Shown here in pieces: positions 1-9,443 of a stretch of DNA of 64,000 bases; the stretch's first letter is position 1; each line of letters starts with the position of its first letter. The stretch is taken from assembly GCA_036702865.1 (NCBI GenBank), contig DATNQD010000024.1, positions 22,883 to 86,882 on the forward strand. The letters are read 5' to 3'. The notes under the pieces were generated by a model that was given only the letters and a program-made list of their open reading frames with translations, searched no databases and had not been told where the DNA came from. The position numbers and the translations under genes are program-made. This stretch comes from Trichocoleus sp. (GTDB lineage Bacteria > Cyanobacteriota > Cyanobacteriia > Elainellales > Elainellaceae).

Positions 1-1248
1 GACAGAACAGGGAACGATCGCTATTTGCCCCAGCTTTTGCAGCCGACGAATCATCTCAAAGTCTTCCATAATCGGCATTTCGCTAAAGCCCTCAATCTGA
101 TGAAAAGTGCGAGCTCTGAGGAAAACTGCCTGATCGCCGTAGGGAAGTTGCAGCAGGGACGATCGCCACTTCACACCCCATTCCACTATCCGTAACCCAA
201 ACTCTTTGCCCTGAATCTGCAACTCAAATGCCCCTGCAATGACATCGGGCTGCGCCAGAACTTTTCTAATTTGATCGGCAAAGCCAGCAGGTAGGTTTGT
301 GTCGCTGTGCAGAAACAGCAAAATTTCACCTGTAGCAATCTGCGCTCCGATGTTCATCTGCTTTGCCCGTCCGCGTGGCGTCGTGATCACCGTTACCCCT
401 GTCTCTCTTGCCCCTGTCTCTCTTGCCAGATCTACGGTGTGATCTTCACTTGAGCCATCCACAACAATTATTTCGATCGCCTGTTCAGCAACCTGTTGCA
501 ATGACTGTAAAGCGGTTTGAATCTTGGGGGCTTCATTCACAACAGGAATAATAATAGAAATTTTGCCTGTGCTCCGAGACTTTACCTGCTGCCAGATGCT
601 CAGATCTTCGAGTCGATCGATATCAGTCAATGGTTCTAGGGTAATGATATCTAGATTGAGCGATTCGCCGATCGTCCTGGTCTGCTGCAAAACGGTATCT
701 GTGCCCCAAGCAATCCCTTGAAACAAAGCAGGAATCGATCGCCGTAGCCCAATCAGGTAATATCCACCGTCTGTCGCTCTGCCTAGAACGAGATCTTTCT
801 CTTGCAGCGATTCAAAGGCTTGTTGCAGCCGGGTACTGTCTAAACTAGGGCAGTCTGTCCCGATCGCGACAACTCGTTCTGCTCCAGTTGCAAAAGCAGC
901 CTCAAAGGCATGAATTAACCGTTCTCCTAAATCTCCTTGATGCTGTGGCTGATAATGCCATTGGTTGCCCAACCATTGCTCCATTAAGGTGCGATCGTCG
1001 ATCGTTTTCCCTGTTTCAAACGGAGGCTGACTAGCGGCATACCAGATTTCGGGCATCACTAAATTCGTTTTGCTGAGTTGGCTCACCTGCCGTAGCGTGT
1101 GCTCAGTCATCTGCCGCTGTAGGATGGCTGCTCCTTCTGCCCCTAATGCCGGAATTAAGCGAGTTTTCGTTCTTCCGGGCTGTGGATAGCGGGTGAAAAT
1201 AATCAGACGGTTCGGATGAGACAAGGGATACTCTTTAGATATGCGCAC
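1..1248 (-). CDS. DUF2064 (TIGR04282-like) + family 2 glycosyltransferase (TIGR04283-like) fusion, 3' end outside window
   Basis: One open frame runs to base 1, so the C-terminus is missing. The N-terminal part (LIIFTRYPQPGRTKTRL, later IGTDCPSL and TDGGYYLIGL) is a DUF2064 nucleotidyltransferase-like domain. After a short linker the second part (ISIIIPVVNEA, IIVVDGSSEDHT, FLHSDTNLP) is a GT-A glycosyltransferase; both families are often annotated as rSAM/selenodomain-associated. No ATG fits the N-terminus. Possible starts are GTG at 1248 or TTG at 1224, so the start is uncertain. The sugar donor and acceptor are unknown. A 15-bp exact tandem duplication at 396-425 adds five residues in frame (RETGA repeated) in the glycosyltransferase half. 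The upstream exonuclease gene lies on the same strand about 110 bp away. Confidence 0.8.
   Translation of the reverse strand, partial: MRISKEYPLSHPNRLIIFTRYPQPGRTKTRLIPALGAEGAAILQRQMTEHTLRQVSQLSKTNLVMPEIWYAASQPPFETGKTIDDRTLMEQWLGNQWHYQPQHQGDLGERLIHAFEAAFATGAERVVAIGTDCPSLDSTRLQQAFESLQEKDLVLGRATDGGYYLIGLRRSIPALFQGIAWGTDTVLQQTRTIGESLNLDIITLEPLTDIDRLEDLSIWQQVKSRSTGKISIIIPVVNEAPKIQTALQSLQQVAEQAIEIIVVDGSSEDHTVDLARETGARETGVTVITTPRGRAKQMNIGAQIATGEILLFLHSDTNLPAGFADQIRKVLAQPDVIAGAFELQIQGKEFGLRIVEWGVKWRSSLLQLPYGDQAVFLRARTFHQIEGFSEMPIMEDFEMIRRLQKLGQIAIVPCSV
396..425. repeat. 15-bp exact tandem duplication inside the glycosyltransferase gene
   Basis: The unit CCCCTGTCTCTCTTG occurs twice head to tail. 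It is a multiple of three and is read in frame on the minus strand, so it lengthens the protein without disrupting it. It is one of a family of short tandem duplications in this window. Confidence 0.9.
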
Positions 1249-1342
1249 TACAGTCTCAAGTCTATGCAAACTCTGGTAGTTGCTGGACAGCAGATTCTTC
1301 TTAGTAAAAGTAATATCAGTTAGGCAGCTCGTCTCTACTAAG

Positions 1343-1372
1343 GTTAGAACCAGGAAAGTTAGAACCAGGAAA
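1343..1372. repeat. 15-bp exact tandem duplication over a stop codon
   Basis: The unit GTTAGAACCAGGAAA occurs twice. The stop codon of the minus-strand exonuclease gene (1359-1361) lies inside the second copy as read on the plus strand. Confidence 0.9.
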
Positions 1373-2144
1373 GCGATGTTCCGTGCTGTTCATAAAAAAC
1401 TCGCTCTACATCACCCCGACGATACATCCAGGTGCCTTTCTTACCCCATCCTACAAACTTTGCCGGAACCTGAGCCGCTTTGAGTTGCTCTTGTGCTTCA
1501 ACAGCAGAACAACCTAACAGTTCAGCAGCATACTTTAAGGGCATTCTCTGGTAAGCAAATCGAGCCAGCAAAACCTCATCGTCTTCGTTCAAAATTTCGG
1601 TCAATAGATGCTTTGCCAGGAGCCAGCAGGCTAAGGTATCAGCGGCTGCCCGATGCGATCGACCCACATCAAATTGAAAATGCTGCACCAAGTCAGGTAA
1701 ACAGCGCGATCGAAGCTGCGGCAACATCAGGCGCGATAGCTGCACCGTACAAAGCTGCTGATTGGTTGGTCGAGAGAAAGCAATTCCCAAGCGATCGAAT
1801 TCTGTTTGCAAGAACGAATAATCAAACTCTAGATTGTGAGCCGTTAAAACGCCCTGGCTTAAAGGGAGCAGTACTGCGGGTAGAACATCTGCGGCGACCG
1901 GAGCCATCGCGACCATGCCTGGCGTAATGCCCGTAAATCGAACAATTCGATCGGGGATCGGAGTTTGGGGGTTAATCAGGTAGGTTTGCTGCTGCTGAAT
2001 CCCATCGGCTAGGGTGGCTTGTAGCACCGAGACTTCCATCATTCGATCGCAGTTGGCAAACCGTCCGGTTGTCTCAACATCTACAACCGTTAGCATCTGC
2101 TGACTAACGTGGCGATAATAACCCAGCAACTCTTTAGACAGCAC
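1359..2144 (-). CDS. DnaQ-like 3'-5' exonuclease (DEDDh family)
   Basis: 261 residues. The DEDDh exonuclease fold is shown by VDVETTG near residue 22 (Exo I, metal-binding DxE), AHNLEFDYSFL (Exo II) and SHRAAADT (Exo III with the catalytic His and Asp). The family comprises Pol III epsilon subunits and stand-alone exonucleases. About 70 residues after the exonuclease domain (MPLKYAAELLGCSAVEAQEQL and WMYRRGDVERV) look like a helix-turn-helix-type appendage, so this is probably a lineage-specific exonuclease and not the replicative epsilon. The start at 2144 is the first ATG; a second Met at residue 17 immediately precedes the domain. The stop codon lies in a 15-bp tandem duplication. Confidence 0.85.
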   Translation of the reverse strand: MLSKELLGYYRHVSQQMLTVVDVETTGRFANCDRMMEVSVLQATLADGIQQQQTYLINPQTPIPDRIVRFTGITPGMVAMAPVAADVLPAVLLPLSQGVLTAHNLEFDYSFLQTEFDRLGIAFSRPTNQQLCTVQLSRLMLPQLRSRCLPDLVQHFQFDVGRSHRAAADTLACWLLAKHLLTEILNEDDEVLLARFAYQRMPLKYAAELLGCSAVEAQEQLKAAQVPAKFVGWGKKGTWMYRRGDVERVFYEQHGTSLSWF

Positions 2145-2385
2145 CGTTTTCCTGACTCCGCTTTTTTCCTTACTTCACCCAAAACTGTTGCTCAACCCAC
2201 TACGACCCGTAATCCTTAAAATCCTCCCGTCTCTTACAAAAAACTCTGCTTTTGAGAGAATGCATATTTACTGCGATACAGACAACAATAGGTGTTGCAA
2301 AAATACTCCAGGAAGAACATTAGGAGATTTTCTCCTCAAGAATCCTCGTAGTTGACACTAACTTGTTTCAGTCAGGAGCAGCAGG
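2145..2385. other. Divergent intergenic region
   Basis: 241 bp between the divergent exonuclease gene and the 1237-residue membrane protein gene. It must hold both promoters. I see A/T-rich stretches but no operator or RNA motif that I can name. Confidence 0.5.
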
Positions 2386-5300
2386 ATGTCTGACACGGCA
2401 CTCAATTCATGGTACGGCATCATTGGAGGTGCATTCGCTCTCAAGTTTGATGCCTTCCAGCGGATTGCAACGCTTCACAACGGGCTTTGGTTAGCCTTGC
2501 TGATTGTGGTGTTGTCTGGTCTATCGCTTGCGGTTGGGCAAAGTATTGTTTTGTTCATTAACCGTGTGAAGCCAGGACGATTTGCATTTAGTTTGCTGCT
2601 GAATGCAGCTCTGTTTACCTTTGGCTTTCTTTTTCTTGCCTTGAGTACTTGGCTCATTGGTCTGCTGCCCGGATTGGTATCTGTACCCCTGTCAACCCTG
2701 CTCACAGTATTGGGGCTAGGCTATGCGCCCTTACTATTTGGTTTTCTGGGAGCCTTACCTTACTTGGGCTATCCCATTGGTAATTTGCTTTCCGTCTGGA
2801 ACTTGCTGGCAATGGTAGTGGGGTTTGCGACGGTTGCTCAAATTGAAGCGGGTTCTGCGATCGTCTATGTCGCGTTGGGCTGGGTGGTGAAGCAGCTTCT
2901 AGAAAGAACGATCGGACAGCCAGTTACTCGGTTGGGACGCAGCCTTGCAGAGCGCGTTGCTGGAGTCGATCTAGCAGATACACCCCAGGAGTTAATGGAG
3001 CGAGTTTTAGCAGGAGTTAGACCGACGCAACCGAGCATTGGAGCAGATCGAACACCACTCTCCCCAGTGCGCCAATTGATTCAAGTCTCAGGACGTTCTG
3101 CGCCAGAGGCAGCCCGAGCCGTCGCTCAAACTCTAACGACTCAACCCACTGCCTCAACCAATCTCACGGTTACGCAAGGGAGCAACGCAGCCAATCCCTT
3201 AGTGCAGCTTGACCACAAAACGCGCAACATTCCCCAACCCGTCAAACTAGCACTCAGCCTGCTGGTGATGGCGATCGTGTTTGTCATTATCCTGGTGCTG
3301 CTGCGTCCGATCCACAACAATCTATTTGGCTGGCACAGAAAGTTACCCAGCTTATTTCGGCTGATGTTTGATCTAGGCTGGATTGGCATAGGGGCGATCG
3401 TCTTTGCTGGCATTCTCGCGCCGCTGGAGTCGTTGGGCTGGTGGGCGGGTTGGTATGGCGATGAGCTTGATACCATGACAGCTTCTGGAGCAACTTCGGT
3501 TGCCTCGCCTGTGAATAGTCGATCGATCGATCGCTATGTCGTTTATCTCGATGGAATTGCTCAGTCAGGAAGCGAATATACGCCGGATATCGAAGACTTT
3601 TTGATGGCGCTGAAGCCTGCTCTGCCGCAAGAAATGGAATTAGTGCAGGGCTTAATGATGTATTCGGTGCTGAACAAGCCCCTAGACGAAGACCGTCCCC
3701 TCGCGTTTTTGTGGCGGATGGCAGACAAAGTGCGGTGGAGCAATCCTGCTGCTTTGTTAGGCTTGCTGGTAAACCTGCGAAACATGATCATTGTGGCAGT
3801 GTCGTCCGACAAACGCTATGGTCCCATCTACAATCAGGGCATTGCTCAGGTGATTTTTGATGGCTTAATTGAGCGAGGCTATCAGCCCGATAGCGGCGTG
3901 CCCATTACCTTGATTGGCTACAGCGGTGGGGGAGAAATGTCAGTTGCCGCTGCTCCCTATTTAAAGCGATCGATCGGCGCACCAATTGATGTAATTTCGA
4001 TCGGCGGCGTGATGAGCGCCAATAACAATATTTTGAAGCTGGAGCAGCTCTATCACATTGTCGGCGACAAAGACATGGTTGAGCGGCTAGGTCCAATTAT
4101 GTTTCCGGGTCGCTGGAAGATCTTTCCGCTGTCGTTTTGGAATCGCAGTAAGCGTAAAGGCAATATTACGATTCTCTCTGCCGGACCCGTTGGACATCAG
4201 GTGCCCGGAGGATATCTGGACCCACAAGCTAAACTGCCAGATGGACGAACTCACCTGCAACAGACGATCGAGATGATCCTCCAGATTTTGCAGGGCAAAC
4301 CACTGGACGCAGAGCAGCCAATTCCCAGACAAACCAGTAATTACGCACTGTATCAAACGGCAGCCTTTAACCGTCCTGACTATTACCCAATCGCACAAAC
4401 TGTGGATTTGCAGTGGTATCGTCCGATCGGAAACTGGATGGGGCGATTGATCCTGCCTACACCAGATCAGCGATCGCAGGTACGGGGAGTGTTGTTTGAA
4501 GTTCACTACGCGCCAAGCGAGCATCGTCATCTCATTGGACAGACCGTGAAATTGCGTTGGGCAGAGCAGCCCAGAGTCCGGCAGGCAGTGAAGGCAGTTA
4601 CCAAAGACCTTCACTTCAGTGCGGATGCAGAATTCGGCAGTCTTTATGGCGGCACAATCCACCCCGACCGCCTCAATCACTGGCGACAGGTTGATCCGCT
4701 GGAGTCTCTGGCAGGGCCACATCCAACCGATGACATAATTGTGATGCTCGATCAATCAGTGGGAGTCAACGGAGATACCCTGTACATCGACAGCACGCCG
4801 ATTCAAATTACAGGACGCTTTTACGCGCTGGTGCAGTTTAGGCAGCCCCTAGCTGGAACAGATCAGTTTCAAGTGACCCATTTCGATCGCGCTTCGCGTC
4901 AGTTTAGCGGCAAAGCAGAGGTAATGCACTTACCGCAGGTTGTACTGGCAAAGGCTTACGGGAGCTATCCCTCAACAACCCGTGGTTTAGAGAAATCACC
5001 ATTCAACGAGATGGGCTGGTATGTGTACGGGGCAAAGGATGCTCAAGGCAGGTTTGTCGTACAGGCGATCGCTCCACGGGGGCTATTCCGGCTGCAGCCG
5101 GACATCGTTCTGTTTGGTTACGAAGCTGCTTACACCTACATTCGCAAGCGAGCCTGGGCAGATATCGCCGAGCAGAAGGGCAAAATTACTTCAGTCCTTT
5201 GTACCAGCCAATCAAACAGTTCCGATGCCGAAATCCAGGCAGCAATTGATCATTGGCGAGTGGGGGATCAAGCGTTAGTGCTGCACACTTATGGCGGTAT

Positions 5301-6099
5301 TGGCGGTAAGCAAAAAGAGCCAGCGGCAGCCCTGCCGATTTTCTTTGGTCATTTTGCTTATGGTGTCGCAAAAGTGATCCATGAGCCGTTAGCGGATGAA
5401 CCTCGATTTGATATCTGCTACCACCAGGTCTACACCCAAAACACAGATGGTTTAGTAGCTGGCACGCTCCACTGGTCGCGCTACATGGGCGATCGACAGT
5501 TTGGCTGGTTGGGTACTCGTCCTACCTGCGATATTTTGATCAAACTGGATGCCTTTACCGATGCTTATGCGATCGGCAGCGTTACTGTTTCTCCTTTAGA
5601 GTCGATGATGCGCCAGCTTCAGGTGATGACTGCTCGCTACCGAATTGGGGATGGCACTGGCGGCACCTATGTAGGACCTGCCAATAACTGTTCCCAAGAC
5701 TCAAATCAGGCACTCTTTGCCAGCATCCGTGCCACAGCTCATACCCTGCAAGAAAATCCCCAACTTTTACAACTTCTCTTTCAGGAAGCTGGACAGAAAC
5801 AGCGATTTAGGAAGCTCCGGGCGTTGGGGAGAGATTTAGAGCGGACACTTCAACCATTTGGAGGTCCCAGAGCAGATTGGGAAAAGAATGAATACAACCT
5901 AGGTAGCACGCTCGAAGATAATCCATTGCAGAACTTATGGACGGGGTTGGGGAGTTGGCGAACAATGCTGCCGCGCAAAGCCAGTGATGCGATCGTCCGA
6001 AAGTTTTTGAAGTACGGTGCATCGGTATGGGTGCTTCGAACGAATCAAGTCGGCGGATACGACCCAGATATTGAACCGATCGCCCCGATCACACTCTAG
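2386..6099 (+). CDS. Very large membrane protein with a lipase-like GxSxG domain
   Basis: 1237 residues. The first ~180 residues hold about five hydrophobic segments, resembling Yip1-type membrane domains. Two more membrane segments lie near residues 288-310 and 326-356. A soluble region then contains GYSGGGEMS near residue 512, a nucleophile elbow (G-x-S-x-G) typical of alpha/beta hydrolases; it is preceded by a YVVYLDGIAQSG strand and a conserved GPVGHQVPGGY stretch that could carry the catalytic His. The C-terminal ~600 residues show no family I can name. The likely role is a membrane-anchored esterase or lipase with extra domains, but the substrate is unknown. The start is ATG 2386, preceded by CAGGAG-like sequence. 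Two sets of short tandem repeats follow at its end. Confidence 0.6.
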   Translation: MSDTALNSWYGIIGGAFALKFDAFQRIATLHNGLWLALLIVVLSGLSLAVGQSIVLFINRVKPGRFAFSLLLNAALFTFGFLFLALSTWLIGLLPGLVSVPLSTLLTVLGLGYAPLLFGFLGALPYLGYPIGNLLSVWNLLAMVVGFATVAQIEAGSAIVYVALGWVVKQLLERTIGQPVTRLGRSLAERVAGVDLADTPQELMERVLAGVRPTQPSIGADRTPLSPVRQLIQVSGRSAPEAARAVAQTLTTQPTASTNLTVTQGSNAANPLVQLDHKTRNIPQPVKLALSLLVMAIVFVIILVLLRPIHNNLFGWHRKLPSLFRLMFDLGWIGIGAIVFAGILAPLESLGWWAGWYGDELDTMTASGATSVASPVNSRSIDRYVVYLDGIAQSGSEYTPDIEDFLMALKPALPQEMELVQGLMMYSVLNKPLDEDRPLAFLWRMADKVRWSNPAALLGLLVNLRNMIIVAVSSDKRYGPIYNQGIAQVIFDGLIERGYQPDSGVPITLIGYSGGGEMSVAAAPYLKRSIGAPIDVISIGGVMSANNNILKLEQLYHIVGDKDMVERLGPIMFPGRWKIFPLSFWNRSKRKGNITILSAGPVGHQVPGGYLDPQAKLPDGRTHLQQTIEMILQILQGKPLDAEQPIPRQTSNYALYQTAAFNRPDYYPIAQTVDLQWYRPIGNWMGRLILPTPDQRSQVRGVLFEVHYAPSEHRHLIGQTVKLRWAEQPRVRQAVKAVTKDLHFSADAEFGSLYGGTIHPDRLNHWRQVDPLESLAGPHPTDDIIVMLDQSVGVNGDTLYIDSTPIQITGRFYALVQFRQPLAGTDQFQVTHFDRASRQFSGKAEVMHLPQVVLAKAYGSYPSTTRGLEKSPFNEMGWYVYGAKDAQGRFVVQAIAPRGLFRLQPDIVLFGYEAAYTYIRKRAWADIAEQKGKITSVLCTSQSNSSDAEIQAAIDHWRVGDQALVLHTYGGIGGKQKEPAAALPIFFGHFAYGVAKVIHEPLADEPRFDICYHQVYTQNTDGLVAGTLHWSRYMGDRQFGWLGTRPTCDILIKLDAFTDAYAIGSVTVSPLESMMRQLQVMTARYRIGDGTGGTYVGPANNCSQDSNQALFASIRATAHTLQENPQLLQLLFQEAGQKQRFRKLRALGRDLERTLQPFGGPRADWEKNEYNLGSTLEDNPLQNLWTGLGSWRTMLPRKASDAIVRKFLKYGASVWVLRTNQVGGYDPDIEPIAPITL

Positions 6100-6127
6100 T
6101 TTTGGCAGCAGCAGTTTTGGCAGCAAC
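6098..6127. repeat. 15-bp tandem duplication (one mismatch) over a stop codon
   Basis: AGTTTTGGCAGCAGC is followed directly by AGTTTTGGCAGCAAC. The TAG stop of the 1237-residue protein (6097-6099) overlaps the first copy. Confidence 0.85.
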
Positions 6128-6160
6128 TTCACAGGCATCAGGCAGATCGCTCCCAAAAAT

Positions 6161-6196
6161 AATCCCGAAAACAATCCCGAAAACAATCCTAAAAAC
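6161..6196. repeat. Three tandem 12-bp units
   Basis: AATCCCGAAAAC occurs twice, followed by the variant AATCCTAAAAAC. It lies in the 144-bp spacer between the convergent membrane-protein and crhR genes, 34 bp after the preceding 15-bp duplication. Confidence 0.85.
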
Positions 6197-6221
6197 AAAA
6201 AGAGGCGACCTCTCGATCGCC
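6195..6221 (-). terminator. Rho-independent terminator of the rimO-crhR operon
   Basis: On the minus strand GGCGA and TCGCC form a stem around an eight-base loop and are followed by TCTTTTTG. It lies 23 bp after the crhR stop, so it fits as the operon terminator. Confidence 0.6.
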
Positions 6222-6243
6222 CCCTTCATTCAATTACCTGATA

Positions 6244-7677
6244 TTACGACTGAGAAGGCACGGGAGCCTTGCGCTTAATCGGCTTAGATTTTGCCCCACC
6301 GTTGTTCGATCGGGGAGAATGATGCCGAGGCCTTGGTTCATCCATCATTGGCTCATCAACATAGCCCTGATCAACACGCATCCAGCTAGGACGAATCTGA
6401 TCGTATGCCATTTGCAGCGCTGCTGCCGCAATCATCTGTGGCTCAAACTCTTCACCAAGCTGAGCAATGATTGGGAGGAAGGATGCCATCCGTTCGCCCG
6501 CAAGCGCTTCGCGGAGGCTACCTTGTAGCTTCTGTAAATGTCTTGCTTCAATCTGAGCACGAGTTGGGATCGTACCTATTTCCAAGCGTTGACGAACGTG
6601 ATGCTCAATATCGCGCAGCTTCCGCTTGTCTAGAGTATGAACCAGCGAGATAGCTGTACCTTCCTTACCTGCACGCCCAGTTCTGCCGATCCGGTGAACA
6701 TAGCTCTCAACGCTGTCCGGTAGATCGTAGTTAATAACGTGAGTCAGATCTTCAACGTGCAGACCCCTTGCTGCAATGTCTGTTGCAACCACCCAGCGCA
6801 CCTGACGCTGACGGAACCGCAGTAAGAGACGCTCCCGCTGAGATTGGCTCAAATCACCGTGGTATTCATCGACGCTGTGACCTGCAGCCTGCAGTTGGCG
6901 AGTTAGCTCAGCCGCCGCTTTACGGGTGCGAACAAAGATCAGCGCTGATTCTGGATCTTCCATTTCCAGAATTGGCTGCAGTGCTCTGGCTTTTGTCCAG
7001 CCGCGCGGCACAATATAAGCAACCTGATTAATCCGAGTGGGTGCAGCTTTGGGCTGCTCAACAGTAACGGTAACGGGAGAACGTAAGAATTTCGTTGCCA
7101 GTTCCCGAACCGAGGGTTCCATCGTGGCAGAGAAGAAGGCGGTTTGCCGCTCTCCTGGAGCCTGACTGAGGATTTTCTCCACATCTTGAATGAAGCCCAT
7201 ATTGAGCATTTCATCTGCTTCATCCAGCACCAGCCAGTTGAGCTGGTTGAGTTTGAGTGCGCCCCGGTTTAACATGTCTAGCACTCGTCCGGGTGTGCCA
7301 ACAACAACCTGGCAGCCGCGCTGTAAACGACGTACCTGAAGATCGATCGCCTGTCCGCCATAAATTGGAACCAGGTTTAGGCGACGATCGTGGCTCAGCG
7401 TCCGCATCGATTGATAGACCTGGAGCGCGAGTTCGCGGGTTGGCGTCAAGATCAACGCTTGAACGGCGTTGCTATTTAGGTCAATCCGGTCTAGCAGAGG
7501 CAGTGAGAAGGCAGCAGTTTTGCCTGTTCCGGTCTGCGCCTGACCAACCACATCCCGACCCGATAGCAGGTGAGGAATGGCTTGTGCTTGAATGGCTGTC
7601 GGGACGGTGAAACCTGATTTTTCGAGATGGCGAACCCGTGCTTCTGACAAACCTAAGCTATTGAAAGAGAGTGTCAT
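6244..7677 (-). CDS. crhR: DEAD-box ATP-dependent RNA helicase, CrhR-like
   Basis: 477 residues, close to the ~490 of Synechocystis CrhR. The motifs run in order: a Q motif (FTVPTAIQAQAIP), motif I AQTGTGKT, PTRELALQ, DEADEML (motif II), FFSATM (motif III), and HRIGRTGRAG (motif VI). The C-terminus is basic and rich in Pro and Ser (PIKRKAPVPSQS). CrhR unwinds and anneals RNA and is induced by cold and by a reduced redox state in Synechocystis. Here it lies 13 bp downstream of rimO on the same strand, the same arrangement as the rimO-crhR (slr0082-slr0083) pair of Synechocystis, which supports the assignment beyond a generic DEAD-box call. Confidence 0.88.
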   Translation of the reverse strand: MTLSFNSLGLSEARVRHLEKSGFTVPTAIQAQAIPHLLSGRDVVGQAQTGTGKTAAFSLPLLDRIDLNSNAVQALILTPTRELALQVYQSMRTLSHDRRLNLVPIYGGQAIDLQVRRLQRGCQVVVGTPGRVLDMLNRGALKLNQLNWLVLDEADEMLNMGFIQDVEKILSQAPGERQTAFFSATMEPSVRELATKFLRSPVTVTVEQPKAAPTRINQVAYIVPRGWTKARALQPILEMEDPESALIFVRTRKAAAELTRQLQAAGHSVDEYHGDLSQSQRERLLLRFRQRQVRWVVATDIAARGLHVEDLTHVINYDLPDSVESYVHRIGRTGRAGKEGTAISLVHTLDKRKLRDIEHHVRQRLEIGTIPTRAQIEARHLQKLQGSLREALAGERMASFLPIIAQLGEEFEPQMIAAAALQMAYDQIRPSWMRVDQGYVDEPMMDEPRPRHHSPRSNNGGAKSKPIKRKAPVPSQS

Positions 7678-7690
7678 TGAATCTCCTTAA

Positions 7691-9055
7691 TTAAGGGTGA
7701 ACAGAGACACGGCTGAACGCGCCTCGCAATTGAGTTTTGGAATCGGCAATTTGACCGTGGAGGTCATACACATCAGCATCGGTAACCACAACAGGGATAA
7801 TTGATCCCAGTCGCGCTGAACCCTGTACATAAACCAAGCCATCGACTTCTGGCGCAAAGCGAGCAGAGCGACCGACCAGTTCGCCCGTTTCCGGGTTTTC
7901 CTGTTCAATCAAAACATCGACAACCTTACCGATTTCAGCCTGATTTTTCTTGAGCGAAATAGACTGCTGCATTGTCATCAGTGCATCGCGGCGATCGTCC
8001 ATCACCGACTGAGGCACCTGATCCGGCAGGTCATAAGCAGGCGTGCCTTCCTCAGGGGAGAAAGTGAAAACGCCAACGTGATCAAACTCATGACGCTGCA
8101 CAAATTGCAGCAGATGCTCAAAATGTTCATCGGTTTCGCCCGGAAAACCGACGATAAACGTGGTGCGGAGGACAGCATTGGGGAGCGCTTCCTTAATGCG
8201 TTCGATAATGCCATCATTGACGCGACCTTGCCAGGGACGATTCATCGCCCGGAGCACTTCCGGATGCGAATGTTGCAGCGGCAAATCCAAATAGGGTAGA
8301 ACATTGGGCGTTTCTCGGATTGCCTCTAACACTTTTGGTGTTAAGCCCGTTGGGTAAGCGTAATGCATCCGAATCCAGGGGATCTCAACTTTACCAAGTG
8401 CCCGCAGGAGTTCGGCAAGCTTGGGTTCACCATACAGGTCAAGCCCATAGTTCGTTGTGATCTGAGAAATTAGGATGATTTCTTGTACCCCTTCTGCTGC
8501 AAGCTGTTCAGCTTCTTTAACAATCGACTCGATCGAGCGGGATCGCTGGTTGCCGCGCAATTTAGGGATGATGCAGAAAGCACAGCGATAATCACAGCCT
8601 TCCGCCACCCGTAGATAGGCGACACCTTCCGTCGTCGTGCGATAGCGAGGGGTTGCTTCGTCAGCAATGTAAATTGGTTCAGCGGTAATTTCTTTAACCC
8701 GCTCACCTAGTTCAGCCCGTTGAATGACCTGAACAATTTTTTGATAGTCCCCTGTTCCGACAACTGCGACTGCTTCCGGTAGCTCATCCAGCAGTTCTTG
8801 CTGAAAGTGCTGTGCCATGCAGCCCGTAATCACGATCTTTTTGTTTGCTTCTGCCAGTTCAACTAAGGTGCGAACCGATTCTTCGCGTGCTGCCTGGATG
8901 AAGCTACATGTATTAACGATAACGTAATCTGCGAGTTCTTCGTTGGAATCGACTTGATAACCAGATTGAACCAACAGACCGAGCATATGCTCTGAATCGA
9001 TTCGATTTTTCTCGCAACCCAAGTGTGTGATTGCAATTGTTGGCTTTTCGCCCAT
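7691..9055 (-). CDS. rimO: Ribosomal protein uS12 (S12) aspartate methylthiotransferase RimO
   Basis: 454 residues. RimO is a radical-SAM enzyme that methylthiolates an Asp of ribosomal protein S12. The N-terminal UPF0004 domain has [14 protein letters not shown] and VNTCSFI plus ITGCMAQ, supplying three cluster cysteines. The radical-SAM motif is [11 protein letters not shown] (CxxxCxxC). A TRAM domain follows at the C-terminus ([19 protein letters not shown]). [11 protein letters not shown] separates RimO from the tRNA enzyme MiaB. It is the first gene of the operon with crhR. The start ATG 9055 gives the canonical [14 protein letters not shown] beginning. Confidence 0.95.
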   Translation of the reverse strand: MGEKPTIAITHLGCEKNRIDSEHMLGLLVQSGYQVDSNEELADYVIVNTCSFIQAAREESVRTLVELAEANKKIVITGCMAQHFQQELLDELPEAVAVVGTGDYQKIVQVIQRAELGERVKEITAEPIYIADEATPRYRTTTEGVAYLRVAEGCDYRCAFCIIPKLRGNQRSRSIESIVKEAEQLAAEGVQEIILISQITTNYGLDLYGEPKLAELLRALGKVEIPWIRMHYAYPTGLTPKVLEAIRETPNVLPYLDLPLQHSHPEVLRAMNRPWQGRVNDGIIERIKEALPNAVLRTTFIVGFPGETDEHFEHLLQFVQRHEFDHVGVFTFSPEEGTPAYDLPDQVPQSVMDDRRDALMTMQQSISLKKNQAEIGKVVDVLIEQENPETGELVGRSARFAPEVDGLVYVQGSARLGSIIPVVVTDADVYDLHGQIADSKTQLRGAFSRVSVHP

Positions 9056-9443
9056 GCAGTTAACCGTATATTGAACGAGACAAACAGAATAGTCTTAACT
9101 TGCGAACTTACTTGCGAAATGGAGCGATCGCGTCATCAACGGACTAGACTTCTGCCTCTCTGGTCACCTGCGCTCATTCGTTCAACTCAATTCCTAAACT
9201 GAGTCACTAGAATTAGCTGCTGGCGCGTACCGTCAACTGCAATCGCGTATGCTAATTATCTTACCCGAAATCAATCTTAACATACGACCGGGTAGTCTGT
9301 GTCAGAACCTAAAAACTTTCTGATTCGAGCAGAGACGAAGCCTCGAGGCGCATTGCTGTTAAAGTAGGTCTATGGGGCACAGAGTGCTCTTGTGCTTCCT
9401 GATGTTGTTTACCATTGCCGAGTCCGATTTCAACTGAAGACAA
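9056..9443. other. Divergent intergenic region between rimO and btpA
   Basis: 388 bp that must contain promoters for the rimO-crhR operon (minus) and btpA (plus). One HIP1-type core lies at about 9124-9130. I looked for the RpaB-type HLR1 direct repeat described for light-regulated promoters; on the minus strand two TAAGAT elements occur near 9260-9285 but their spacing does not fit HLR1. No RNA motif was recognised. Confidence 0.45.

Noticed and set aside
4087..4755. 222-residue minus-strand frame inside the 1237-residue gene
   Set aside because: It is antisense, without homology features, and the plus frame is uninterrupted.
9256..9290. Possible RpaB HLR1 element before rimO
   Set aside because: Two TAAGAT-type elements exist but their spacing and sequence do not fit the HLR1 consensus.
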